Assembly: GCA_017556585.1 (NCBI GenBank)
Contig: JAFYMP010000018.1
Coordinates: 1 to 61,222, forward strand
Source: Bacteroidaceae bacterium
Lineage (GTDB): Bacteria > Bacteroidota > Bacteroidia > Bacteroidales > Bacteroidaceae
Length of the DNA: 61,222 bases
Direction: 5' to 3'
Shown here: in pieces, positions 46,033 through 54,248 of the stretch
Numbering within the stretch: the stretch's first letter is position 1
How the letters are laid out: each line of letters begins with the position of its first letter
Program-made: the position numbers and the translations under genes
Notes under the pieces: generated by a model
Database searches by the model: none
Seen by the model: the letters and a program-made list of their open reading frames with translations, nothing else
What the model was told of the DNA's origin: nothing

Positions 46033-48720
46033 TTATTTCATAAGAGACTGCAATGTCTCATTAAGTGTTGCTATTTTCTGTGTAGCATCGCTCTGCTTTT
46101 TACGCTCTGTTTCAACAACTGCAGCAGGTGCGTTGGCTACAAACTTTTCGTTTGAAAGTTTTGCATTGACACCCTTTAAGAAACCTTCAAGATGTGCAAG
46201 CTCTGCTTTGATTTTAGCAATTTCTGCTTCAACATCTATCAGATTACCTATGCGTAGAGCAAATTCTGTTGTACCTACCATAATAGATACTGTGCCTTCA
46301 CTCTTTGTCTCCTGAATAACGATATCATCCAAACAAGCTATCTTTTTGGTGATAGGATTCAGGTTCTCAATAGGGTTGGAACCAATTACTTCAATAGTTA
46401 GTGGCTCACGTGGGCCTATATTCTTTTGGTTGCGAACTGTACGAATAGAGCTAACCAAATCTTTACAAGCTTCAAAACTGTTTATGAATGTTTCGTCAAA
46501 TTTTGCAGCAGACAAATCCAGAATGCTTTCGTTCATAATGCTTTCGCCTGCCTTGCGCTCTTTTACATTCTGCCACAGCTCTTCTGTGATGAATGGCATG
46601 AATGGATGTATAAGTAGAAGCAGCTTTTCAAAGAATTCCAGAGTGCTGTTGTATGTCTTGCTGTCAATTGGCTGTCCGTATGCAGGCTTGATGATTTCAA
46701 GATACCAACTTGCAAATTCATCCCAGAATAGTTTATATACAGCCATAAGAGCTTCGCTGATACGATATTTGCTCATCAAATCGTTCATTTCAAAGGCAGT
46801 CTTGGCAAGTATATTGTTGAACCACTCTATAGCCAGTTTTGAACTTTCAGGCTGTTCAATATCGTCACTTACGCTCCAGCCTTTGGTCAGACGGAATGCG
46901 TTCCAGATCTTGTTGTTGAAGTTACGGCCCTGTTCGCAGATGGTTTCATCGAATGGAATGTCGTTACCGGCAGGAGCAGAGAGCATCAAACCCATACGAA
47001 CACCATCGGCACCAAAACGGTCAATCAAATCTATAGGATCAGGTGAATTACCTAATGATTTACTCATTTTGCGTCCCAATTTATCGCGTACTATACCTGT
47101 GAAATAGACATTCTTAAACGGCATATCGCCACGATATTCGTAGCCAGCCATAATCATACGTGCAACCCAGAAGAAGATAATATCCGGACCTGTTACCAAA
47201 TCGTTTGTAGAATAGTAGTAGTTAATCTCTTCGTTATCAGGGTTGTTAATACCATCAAACAGGCTGATAGGCCATAGCCAAGAACTGAACCATGTATCCA
47301 ATACATCTTCATCCTGACGCAAATCTGCTATGGTAAGATTGTTGTCGCCACTCTTTACCTTTGCCAATTCAAGAGCCTTTTCTGCTGTTTCGGCAACTAC
47401 AAAGCCACCTTGTGGCAAGTAGTAAGCAGGAATACGATGTCCCCACCACAACTGACGGCTTACACACCAGTCTTTGATGTTCTCTAACCAATTACGGTAG
47501 GTATTCTTATATTTTGGTGGGTAGAACTTCAGTTCGTCATTCATTACCGGTGGCAGAGCCATGTCGGCAAAATGCTGCATCTTTAAGAACCACTGCATAG
47601 AGAGCTTTGGTTCAATAACAGTATCAGGATTTCTTTCGCTGTAGCCAACTTTATTGGTGTAGTCTTCCATTTTTTCCAAAAGACCTGCTTCTTGCAAATC
47701 TATGGCAATCTGCTTTTTAACAGCAAAACGATCCATGCCAACATATAGTCCGGCAGCATCGCTCAGAGTACCATTGTCGTTGAAAATATCTATAGAAGGC
47801 AAGTTGTATTTTTCACCCAGCATATAGTCGTTAACATCGTGTGCCGGAGTAACTTTTAAGCAACCTGTACCAAATTCTACATCAACATAATCGTCTTCAA
47901 TTACCGGAATAGTGCGGTTTACCAGCGGAATAATAACCTTGTGACCACTCAACCAACGGTTCTTAGGGTCGTTGGGGTTAATACACATAGCTGTGTCGCC
48001 CATAATTGTTTCAGGGCGTGTGGTTGCAACAACTGCATAGTAACCTTTGTCGTCTTTGTGCAAAACTTCTCCTTCTGCTCCGGTTGGAACAACAGTTTCG
48101 CCATCGGCTACATAATATTTCAGGTAGTACAGTTTGCTGTGTTCTTCTTTGTAAACTACCTCTTCGTCACTGAGAGCTGTCTGAGCTTTGGGATCCCAGT
48201 TTACCATACGTACACCGCGGTAGATGAGTCCTTTGTTGTAAAGATCACAGAATACTTTGATAACGCTTTCGGAACGGATTTCGTCCATTGTAAATGCGGT
48301 TCTATCCCAATCGCAGCTACAACCTAAGCGGCGCAACTGTTTCAGAATTATACCACCGTGTTCCTCTTTCCATTCCCAAGCATGCTTAAGGAACTCTTCA
48401 CGTGTAAGGTCTGTTTTCTTAATACCCTGAGCTGCAAGTTTTCCTACAACCTTGGCTTCTGTTGCAATAGAAGCGTGGTCTGTACCCGGTACCCATAGCG
48501 CATTTTTACCCATCATTCTTGCACGACGTACAAGAATATCCTGAATGGTATTGTTCAGCATGTGTCCCATGTGCAGAACACCTGTAACATTTGGTGGTGG
48601 GATAACTATAGTGTAAGGTTCACGACTATCTGGTGTAGAGTGGAAAAGTCTGTTGTCAATCCAGTACTGGTACCATTTTCCTTCTACTTCTTCGGGGTTG
48701 TATTTACTTGCTAATTCCAT
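46033..48720 (-). CDS. valS: Valyl-tRNA synthetase
   Basis: Class I aminoacyl-tRNA synthetase, 895 aa. The HIGH-type motif is HMGH at residues 50-53 in [17 protein letters not shown]. The editing domain holds [13 protein letters not shown] and [10 protein letters not shown], and the KMSKS loop is [14 protein letters not shown]. Anticodon-binding and the C-terminal coiled-coil arm (last 70 residues) are present. A minus-strand TAACTTCG box lies at 48748-48755, making it divergent from mazG. Normal length. Confidence 0.97.
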   Translation of the reverse strand: MELASKYNPEEVEGKWYQYWIDNRLFHSTPDSREPYTIVIPPPNVTGVLHMGHMLNNTIQDILVRRARMMGKNALWVPGTDHASIATEAKVVGKLAAQGIKKTDLTREEFLKHAWEWKEEHGGIILKQLRRLGCSCDWDRTAFTMDEIRSESVIKVFCDLYNKGLIYRGVRMVNWDPKAQTALSDEEVVYKEEHSKLYYLKYYVADGETVVPTGAEGEVLHKDDKGYYAVVATTRPETIMGDTAMCINPNDPKNRWLSGHKVIIPLVNRTIPVIEDDYVDVEFGTGCLKVTPAHDVNDYMLGEKYNLPSIDIFNDNGTLSDAAGLYVGMDRFAVKKQIAIDLQEAGLLEKMEDYTNKVGYSERNPDTVIEPKLSMQWFLKMQHFADMALPPVMNDELKFYPPKYKNTYRNWLENIKDWCVSRQLWWGHRIPAYYLPQGGFVVAETAEKALELAKVKSGDNNLTIADLRQDEDVLDTWFSSWLWPISLFDGINNPDNEEINYYYSTNDLVTGPDIIFFWVARMIMAGYEYRGDMPFKNVYFTGIVRDKLGRKMSKSLGNSPDPIDLIDRFGADGVRMGLMLSAPAGNDIPFDETICEQGRNFNNKIWNAFRLTKGWSVSDDIEQPESSKLAIEWFNNILAKTAFEMNDLMSKYRISEALMAVYKLFWDEFASWYLEIIKPAYGQPIDSKTYNSTLEFFEKLLLLIHPFMPFITEELWQNVKERKAGESIMNESILDLSAAKFDETFINSFEACKDLVSSIRTVRNQKNIGPREPLTIEVIGSNPIENLNPITKKIACLDDIVIQETKSEGTVSIMVGTTEFALRIGNLIDVEAEIAKIKAELAHLEGFLKGVNAKLSNEKFVANAPAAVVETERKKQSDATQKIATLNETLQSLMK

Positions 48721-48823
48721 AATTCTTTTCTTCTATGTAAATTTGCGCGAAGTTACTATTTTTTAGCCATATAGGACGTGGAGTTTGGAATAAATTGTAA
48801 ATTCGCGGCAAAATTTGAACACT

Positions 48824-49609
48824 ATGCATACAAGAGAAGAACAGATGAAGGCATTTGCCCGTGTACTTGACGTAATGGATGAACTCCGTGAGAAATGTCC
48901 TTGGGATAAGGTGCAGACAAATGAATCACTTAGAGAGAATACAATAGAAGAGACTTTTGAATTGTGTGATGCACTAATGAAAGACGATAAGGCAGAGATA
49001 CGTAAAGAGTTGGGCGATTTACTTCTGCATGTAGTGTTTTATGCCAAGATAGGTAGCGAAACAAAAGATTTCGATATAAAAGACGTTTGCGATGCTTTGT
49101 GTGATAAACTGATATACAGGCATCCGCACGTGTTTGGAGATACTCAGGTTGATGGTCAGGGACAGGTGTTGCAGAATTGGGAACAACTAAAACTGAAAGA
49201 AAAAGGAGGTAACAAACGTGTATTGGCAGGTGTTCCAAATGCTTTGCCATCGCTTATAAAAGCATTCAGAATGCAAGAGAAAGCATCGCACGTAGGCTTT
49301 GACTGGAATAACCCGCAAGGTGCATTAGATAAAGTGATGGAAGAATACAAAGAGCTACAAGTGGAACTTGAAGCCGGTAATAGTGAAAATGCAGAAGCCG
49401 AATTGGGCGACTTACTCTTCTCTATTATCAACGTGGCACGTATGTATAAAATACATCCCGATAATGCTCTTGAAAAGACCAACCGTAAATTTATGCGTAG
49501 ATTTAATTACGTAGAAGAAAAGGCTATAGAGCAGGGTAAGAACTTGAAAGATATGACTTTAGAAGGGATGGATGCTCTTTGGAACGAAGCCAAAAGAAAT
49601 AATCTTTAA
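48824..49609 (+). CDS. mazG: MazG-family nucleoside triphosphate pyrophosphohydrolase
   Basis: Hydrolyses (d)NTPs to monophosphates, 261 aa with two MazG domains. The first has KCPWDKVQTNESLRENTIEE and ELGDLLLHVVFYA, and the second EEYKELQVELEAG with AELGDLLFSIINVA. These are the E-x-x-E-x12-E-x-x-D metal motifs. I use the ATG at 48824 instead of the TTG at 48815. A TAAATTCG box at 48798-48805 gives a leader of only about 12 nt. Divergent from valS. Confidence 0.94.
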   Translation: MHTREEQMKAFARVLDVMDELREKCPWDKVQTNESLRENTIEETFELCDALMKDDKAEIRKELGDLLLHVVFYAKIGSETKDFDIKDVCDALCDKLIYRHPHVFGDTQVDGQGQVLQNWEQLKLKEKGGNKRVLAGVPNALPSLIKAFRMQEKASHVGFDWNNPQGALDKVMEEYKELQVELEAGNSENAEAELGDLLFSIINVARMYKIHPDNALEKTNRKFMRRFNYVEEKAIEQGKNLKDMTLEGMDALWNEAKRNNL

Positions 49610-49624
49610 GAGATTTTCATCGCA

Positions 49625-49667
49625 TAAAAAAAGTTCCGCTACAATTACGTGGCGGAACTTTTTTTTT
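49625..49667. terminator. Bidirectional terminator between mazG and the Spy-like gene
   Basis: 15-bp stem (49625-49639 with 49652-49666), 12-nt loop, long A- and T-tracts at the ends. It lies between two convergent genes. Confidence 0.87.
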
Positions 49668-49674
49668 GTCTCTT

Positions 49675-50274
49675 TTATTGTCTTGCTGCAGGCTGTCTGT
49701 TGCCTTGTGGCATATTTGTAGCAGGGATATTTGGTCTGCTTCGCTGCATCTCCTTGACCAATTCACTGTTAAATTGGTCTTCTGCTCTTTGAATGGCAAG
49801 AATTTTTGATGCAGGAAGTATTTTTTTGAACTTCTCTAAATATTCCTTTTCTAATTGGGCAATGCGTATCTGTGCATCTGCTAATGCATCTATCGCTTTT
49901 AAACATTCTTCCTCGCTTAGAGGTTGTTGTTGCCTAACTGCATCTTGTCTTGACTGATGGTTTATCTGCATCTTTTTCTGCTGCAGTTCGTTGTAAACAG
50001 GAAAGAATTTCTCTGCTTCTTGTTCTGTAAGGTTAGCTCTCTTTGTAAAGAATTCTTTCTGTCTTTTTCTATATTCGTCTATAGAAAATCTCTGGCCTCT
50101 ATTGTTGTTGGCATTACCTACATTAGGTCTGGGTTGTTGCTGGTTTGTACCCTGCTGAAACCAATGCTGTTGTGTACGCTGTACATCGGCCTGATTAAAA
50201 TTGGGTCTGTAGTTTTGTGCAAAGACAGATAATACAACAACAGAGATAATTGCTGAAAAAAAGAGTCGTTTCAT
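49675..50274 (-). CDS. Secreted Spy/CnrX-like protein of an ECF sigma module
   Basis: A 199-aa exported protein with a signal peptide at 1-19 (SVFA-Q). Gln/Asn-rich linker at about 20-60. A helical core (about 65-175) has the Bacteroidetes LTxxEAxxFxPxYNE signature (ANLTEQEAEKFFPVYNELQQ), which resembles the Spy/CpxP/CnrX helical hairpin. The tail is Asn/Pro/Gln-rich. It is the third gene of a sigma-anti-sigma-Spy set, 3 nt after the anti-sigma-like gene. A periplasmic sensor role is inferred from this order. Confidence 0.7.
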   Translation of the reverse strand: MKRLFFSAIISVVVLSVFAQNYRPNFNQADVQRTQQHWFQQGTNQQQPRPNVGNANNNRGQRFSIDEYRKRQKEFFTKRANLTEQEAEKFFPVYNELQQKKMQINHQSRQDAVRQQQPLSEEECLKAIDALADAQIRIAQLEKEYLEKFKKILPASKILAIQRAEDQFNSELVKEMQRSRPNIPATNMPQGNRQPAARQ

Positions 50275-50277
50275 AAA

Positions 50278-50655
50278 TTAGTTGAAATCAATGAATGAAT
50301 AGTATAAAGTATAATCATCAATCATAGCTGTTTCAAAGAATGAATCTATATATTCATCTGAATAGTAAACATCTTCTTCCTGTGCTAATGAATGATCCAT
50401 ATCAGTAGTTTCATAAGAAGCTACTCTCACAAAGAAGAGTACACCAATGAAAGCTGCTGCAGCATATATATATGGCATAACACGCTTCCAAGGAGTGATA
50501 ATACGAGGCTGTTTCTTTTGAACAGTCTGTTCCGGTAGTGCAGCCATAATGTTTTCCGTAAGATTATCAAAGTAACCTTCCGGAACTGTAAATGGCATTC
50601 TATTACCACATTTGCTTAATATGTTATCTTCCTTTTTCATTCGCTTGTTTGACAA
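50278..50655 (-). CDS. Putative anti-sigma factor, single TM
   Basis: A 125-aa protein: an N-terminal cytoplasmic part (1-58) with TVPEGYFDNLTENIMAAL, one TM helix at about 60-78 (MPYIYAAAAFIGVLFFVRV), and an acidic periplasmic tail. Bacteroidetes genes with the P-x-G-Y-F-D motif next to ECF sigma genes are treated as small anti-sigma factors. It lies 17 nt after the sigma gene and 3 nt before the Spy-like gene. The role is inferred from size, topology and position. Confidence 0.7.
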   Translation of the reverse strand: MSNKRMKKEDNILSKCGNRMPFTVPEGYFDNLTENIMAALPEQTVQKKQPRIITPWKRVMPYIYAAAAFIGVLFFVRVASYETTDMDHSLAQEEDVYYSDEYIDSFFETAMIDDYTLYYSFIDFN

Positions 50656-50672
50656 TAAAAGGTTTTAAAGGT

Positions 50673-51239
50673 TTAATCTATTTTGTTAAAAAATTCTTCA
50701 ATTTTTTTCACTGCCAAATGAAAAGATGCTTTCAGGGCTCCAACGCTTGTTCCAAGTATGTCGGAAATTTCTTCATATTTCATCTCTTCAAAATACTTCA
50801 TATTAAATACCATTCTCTGCTTTTCCGGAAGTGTGGCAATAGCCTCTTGCAGTTGTCTTTCGGTTTCGTTACCGTCAAAATAGGGGTCGCTCTCCAATCT
50901 GTCGCCAACACCTATATCCGGATCATCTATATCTATTGATGTGATATTTCTCTGTTTGTTTATAAATGTCAATGTCTCGTTTATGGCAATTCTGTATAAC
51001 CAGGTGGATATTTTTGAATTGGCCTGAAATGAATCTATGTTTGTCCAGGCCTTTATGAATGTGTTTTGAAGAATGTCATTGGCATCATCGTGATTTAGAA
51101 CCATCTGACGAATGTGCCAATATAGCTGTTCGCTATTTGCCTGTACAATACTTTCAAATGCTCTACGTCTGGACTGTTCGTCTTTATGCAGCATATCCAG
51201 TATTACGGATTCATTCTGTATGTTCGTCTTTGATGCCAT
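50673..51239 (-). CDS. ECF-type RNA polymerase sigma factor
   Basis: A 188-aa extracytoplasmic-function sigma factor. Region 2 is LYWHIRQMVLNHDDANDIL and NTFIKAWTNIDSFQANS; region 4 is LPEKQRMVFNMKYFEEMKY, then EISDILGTSVGALKASFH as the -35-binding helix-turn-helix. First gene of a three-gene minus-strand module. A TATCTTCG box lies at 51258-51265. Probably controls its own operon and envelope-stress genes. Confidence 0.94.
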   Translation of the reverse strand: MASKTNIQNESVILDMLHKDEQSRRRAFESIVQANSEQLYWHIRQMVLNHDDANDILQNTFIKAWTNIDSFQANSKISTWLYRIAINETLTFINKQRNITSIDIDDPDIGVGDRLESDPYFDGNETERQLQEAIATLPEKQRMVFNMKYFEEMKYEEISDILGTSVGALKASFHLAVKKIEEFFNKID

Positions 51240-51278
51240 TTATTTCTGTTTCGGTGCCGAAGATACACCATTTTTTTG

Positions 51279-52196
51279 TCATTCTATTGTAAAAGTTGCG
51301 TTCTCTTTTGCCAAATAAGAATTTTTAAAGATTTCCTTTGCCTCTTCCAGTAGTATGTTTTCGTTGTTGTAGCGTGCAGAAAAGTGTCCCAAAATTAGTG
51401 TGCCTGCTTCTGCCTGTTTTGCAGTGTTGGCAGCTTGGGCAGCTGTGCTGTGAAAGTGCTTTTTTGCACGTTCTTTATCGGTTTCGCTATATGTGCAGTC
51501 ATGATATATAGCAGAAACACCTGTTATCTGTTCAATCATGTCTGGGTTGTATTCTGTGTCGCAGCAATATGCGTAACTGCGTGGTGGTGTAGCGGGTTTT
51601 GTAAGTTGGCTATGCGGTATAATCTTTCCGTCTTCAGTTACAAAATCGCCTCCGTTTTTTATGCGGTTGTAGTCCCACTGCGGAACTCTGTAATAATCGG
51701 CTGCAGCACGATCCAAATGGTCGGGTAGGGGTTTCTCCTTAAACAGGAAACCGGCAGTTGGAATACGGTGTTTTAATGGAATGGTCTCTACGGATAGCGA
51801 TTTGTCGTCGTAGATAACAGCCTTTTCTTTAGGGTTGAAACCGCAAAATTCCACTTCGTATTCCATACCTTGGCAGTAGAAATCCAGTTCTGGTTTTAAT
51901 ATCTTCCACATATCGGCAGGGGCATGTACAAACAGGGGCGCAGTGCGTCCCAGTAATCCAAATGACGATATTATGCCAAGCAACCCAAAGCAGTGATCAC
52001 CATGCAGATGGGATATGAATATATGGTTTAGCTTACCAAATGCTATTTTGGTGCGTCGCATCTGTATTTGCGTTCCTTCACCGCAGTCTATCATAAACAG
52101 CTTTTCGCGAATATTCAGTACTTGCGATGATGTAAAATGCTTTAGTCCCGGAGTGGCAGAACCACATCCCAATATTGTAATCTCAAACTTTTCCAT
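51279..52196 (-). CDS. rnz: Ribonuclease Z
   Basis: Metallo-beta-lactamase endonuclease that trims tRNA 3' ends, 305 aa. The metal motif is HLHGDH at 64-69, preceded by the start strand ITILGCGSATPG and IDCGEGTQIQMRRTKI. Later motifs are DCTYSE and LGHFSARYNN. This gene is relevant because tRNA-Ser here lacks an encoded CCA. A perfect minus-strand TAACTTTG box is at 52207-52214. Confidence 0.96.
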   Translation of the reverse strand: MEKFEITILGCGSATPGLKHFTSSQVLNIREKLFMIDCGEGTQIQMRRTKIAFGKLNHIFISHLHGDHCFGLLGIISSFGLLGRTAPLFVHAPADMWKILKPELDFYCQGMEYEVEFCGFNPKEKAVIYDDKSLSVETIPLKHRIPTAGFLFKEKPLPDHLDRAAADYYRVPQWDYNRIKNGGDFVTEDGKIIPHSQLTKPATPPRSYAYCCDTEYNPDMIEQITGVSAIYHDCTYSETDKERAKKHFHSTAAQAANTAKQAEAGTLILGHFSARYNNENILLEEAKEIFKNSYLAKENATFTIE

Positions 52197-52206
52197 TTTC
52201 AGTTTG

Positions 52207-52214
52207 CAAAGTTA
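52207..52214 (-). promoter_or_regulatory. -7 box of rnz
   Basis: Minus-strand TAACTTTG, perfect TAnnTTTG, 10 nt before the rnz start codon. No good -33 element was seen. Confidence 0.4.
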
Positions 52215-52521
52215 CGAATAAGCGAGCGAGAAATCTCAAGCTTGCTTGAACATTTTTCACAGCGAGCTCAACTAACTTTTAGATTTGTGATAGCAATACA
52301 CCGGCGGTCCTCCCCACCTACGTGGGTCCCCTCCCTTTTGGGGAGCCAATGCCGTCTTGTGTCTTCTATCAAAAAAACCAATAGCTCTATTGTTAACAAG
52401 CTATGCTAGCAAACTTAACCTGTTACTGTTTTGTGGATGGCATTACAAATGTCTTTGTTACGATGGAGTAAGGTTTATTTGAATAAAAATAAACCTATGG
52501 GTTAATTATTTTCTCTAACTA
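52215..52521. other. Non-coding region with a GC-rich double hairpin
   Basis: No gene is seen. Inside the AT-rich stretch, 52301-52354 is GC-rich and folds: CCCA..TGGG (52313-52326), TCCCC..GGGGA (52327-52344) and an outer CGGC..GCCG. It has no T-run, so it is not an ordinary terminator. The remainder is plain AT-rich sequence before the toxin-antitoxin promoter. Confidence 0.5.
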
Positions 52522-52552
52522 TTGGTGAATATGAAAAATTATTCTATTTTTG
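52522..52552 (+). promoter_or_regulatory. Promoter of the candidate toxin-antitoxin-chaperone operon
   Basis: TTG at 52522-52524, 20-bp spacer, perfect TATTTTTG at 52545-52552. Predicted transcript start is about 40 nt before the first gene. Confidence 0.55.
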
Positions 52553-52597
52553 CATCAAAATTGATTTTATTATAAACTCTTAAGTTAATTTATTACC

Positions 52598-53143
52598 TTG
52601 AATATTGTAAAAATATATCCGCCATTCTTGTATAGCATACAGTACGATGATGCTGAAGAGAATGAGTTTGACAGATTGTTTCAGAAATGGAATGACGTAG
52701 AGTATGTTGTTAACTTCTTGAACGAAAACAAGGATATGCTATTGCATCCAATATGGCTGAACATTACTGAACCAGAGGAAGCCGCCAAACAAGTACTGAA
52801 AGAGGCGGAAGAATTGGAAAATTTTTTAATTGATTTATGTGAAAATGTTGCTGAAGGAGAAACGCCAGACTTAGATAGTCATTTTAAATTCTTAGATGGA
52901 ATATATAAGTATGAGATAGAATACATTCCAATGAAATCTTACGGAACGGTAAGGCCCTCTTTGTTGAGAATGTATGCAATCCGTTTGGGTACCAATACCT
53001 ATCTCATTACAGGTGGTGGTATCAAATTGGCTGATACAATTCAGAATTCTCCAGGCTTAAAAGAACATGTATTGCAAAATATTGATAAAGTAAGAACGTG
53101 GCTGAAGAGTATGGGTATATATGATGGAGATGATATTAACTAA
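52598..53143 (+). CDS. Candidate toxin of a toxin-antitoxin-chaperone operon (181 aa)
   Basis: Not matched to a named family. The frame can only start at TTG 52598, since a TAA lies 10 nt upstream and no ATG fits, giving MNIVKIYPPFLYSIQYDDAE. The N-terminal half is acidic and helical, containing EEAAKQVLKEAEELENFLIDL. The C-terminal half (about 105-175) has strand-rich pieces, KYEIEYIPMKSYG, LLRMYAIRLGTNTYLITGGG, then a terminal helix ending VRTWLKSMGI. That order is like the end of HigB/Gp49 (RelE-superfamily) toxins, a weak likeness. It is 5 nt before an HTH gene that is followed by a SecB-like gene, so a toxin role is inferred from context. Confidence 0.6.
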   Translation: MNIVKIYPPFLYSIQYDDAEENEFDRLFQKWNDVEYVVNFLNENKDMLLHPIWLNITEPEEAAKQVLKEAEELENFLIDLCENVAEGETPDLDSHFKFLDGIYKYEIEYIPMKSYGTVRPSLLRMYAIRLGTNTYLITGGGIKLADTIQNSPGLKEHVLQNIDKVRTWLKSMGIYDGDDIN

Positions 53144-53157
53144 AATATATGCAGATT

Positions 53158-53595
53158 ATGGGGTTCGATATTAATAAGTTGAATGAAATTGCAGTTCTAC
53201 GTAGCGAAGCTGCAAAGCAAAGCGCAATGAATAGACGCGAGAACCGTGAATACATTCGTATGTCACAAGACATTGCATTATGTATACATTATTATCTGCG
53301 CAAGTCTAATATGACTCAAAAAGAATTTGCAGATAAAATGGGAGTGTCTCCGGCTTATATTGGTCGTTTACTAAAAGGTGGTGAAAATCTCACACTTGAA
53401 ACTATTTGTAAGGTGCAAAATGTTTTGGGACAAGATTTAATTAGAGTTACTACACCTTACGTTATAACACAAATCATATCTTTTCATCCTATGCAAACTC
53501 CACAATTTACAGAGACGGTTCGTAGCGATAGATACGTTGGAGTGCAAACGTACAATAATAATACATCTTTTACTGACAATAATTCAGTAGCATAA
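53158..53595 (+). CDS. XRE helix-turn-helix antitoxin with C-terminal extension
   Basis: A 145-aa protein from ATG 53158 (ATG 53149 is also possible). N-terminal helices precede a Cro/CI HTH at about 48-95: MTQKEFADKMGVSPAYIGRL, then LTLETICKVQNVLGQDL. The order toxin-then-HTH is that of HigBA. After the HTH there is a tail of about 45 residues, without clear fold, containing TQIISFHPMQTPQFTET and RSDRYVGVQTYNNN. This could be a chaperone-addiction (ChAD) region, as in HigA1 of M. tuberculosis TAC. The next gene encodes the SecB-like partner 11 nt later. Confidence 0.8.
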   Translation: MGFDINKLNEIAVLRSEAAKQSAMNRRENREYIRMSQDIALCIHYYLRKSNMTQKEFADKMGVSPAYIGRLLKGGENLTLETICKVQNVLGQDLIRVTTPYVITQIISFHPMQTPQFTETVRSDRYVGVQTYNNNTSFTDNNSVA

Positions 53596-53606
53596 AAATT
53601 GAAAAT

Positions 53607-54035
53607 ATGAATGAGCAGATAATATACAAATATGTGAAGATGGAAGTGGAACAATTCGCTATGTTCGAGGAAAACATTCCATTAGAAACAAATGATGTAC
53701 AATTCCAAACAGGAGTACAATTCTCTTTTGATAAGGATAACAGTATTCTATGCAGTAAAGTCGTAGTAACTATATCGCAAGAAAACAATCCAATTATGAA
53801 AATAGATTTGAATAATTACTTTGAGATAGCTTCTGAATCTATAAGCAACCTTATGCAAGAAGAGAAATTGGTATTTTCTCCCCCTATACTAGTGCAGTTT
53901 GCATCATTAGGTTATGGTGCTATACGTGGCATTATGTACACCAAAACTATGGGAACTGCATTAAGTACATTTATATTACCACCCATTTATTTAGGTAATA
54001 TGATAGACAAGGCATTTGTTGTTAGATGTATATAA
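53607..54035 (+). CDS. SecB-like chaperone of the TAC operon
   Basis: A 142-aa protein with a SecB-like layout: beta strands (TNDVQFQTGVQFSFDKDN, SKVVVTISQENNP, MKIDLNNYFEI) and then a helical part with APILxxxxRG-type order, LVFSPPILVQFASLGYGAIR and TALSTFILPPIYLGNMI. In SecB and Rv1957 the same order is strand-rich core, L/Y-P-x-x-R, then L-PP-x-x-L. It is a distant match read by eye. Third gene of the operon. It ends inside the scar of a propeller gene on the opposite strand. Confidence 0.65.
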   Translation: MNEQIIYKYVKMEVEQFAMFEENIPLETNDVQFQTGVQFSFDKDNSILCSKVVVTISQENNPIMKIDLNNYFEIASESISNLMQEEKLVFSPPILVQFASLGYGAIRGIMYTKTMGTALSTFILPPIYLGNMIDKAFVVRCI

Positions 54036-54239
54036 GAAGTTGCCTTGCCAATCAAATAACAGGATTTCTTTAACTTGGTATGAATAATAACGATAATTAG
54101 AATCATTACTGCAAGAAGATAACAGTATTAGGAAAAATGCCATTAGGAAGTTGAATAAAACAACTATTAGCGATATGGAATTACTTCTGATATTTAATTT
54201 GTCAGATTGTCTTTTGATAGTCCTGACGCGATTCTTCAT
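54023..54239 (-). pseudogene. 6-bladed beta-propeller lipoprotein, internal deletion scar
   Basis: Reads as a lipoprotein start: basic N-terminus, TM (ISLIVVLFNFLMAFFLILL) and lipobox LLSSCSND. It then passes after only about 20 residues to KEILLFDWQGNFL, which matches the late blade of these propellers (compare LYIYDWDLNCIKSF at 14409). The 300 residues in between are missing and the frame then enters the SecB-like gene's antisense end. A gene decayed by deletion, probably before or during arrival of the neighbouring operon. Confidence 0.6.
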
Positions 54240-54248
54240 AATTGATAG

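Noticed and set aside
46346-47107. Long open frame (253 codons) on the plus strand inside valS
   Set aside because: Lies fully antisense to valS, is a by-product of codon use there, and shows no family pattern, promoter or start context.
53991-54239. 82-aa small lipoprotein as an intact gene
   Set aside because: Its last residues are the antisense of the SecB-like gene end and its body is a propeller blade fragment joined to a signal peptide; a deletion scar explains it better.
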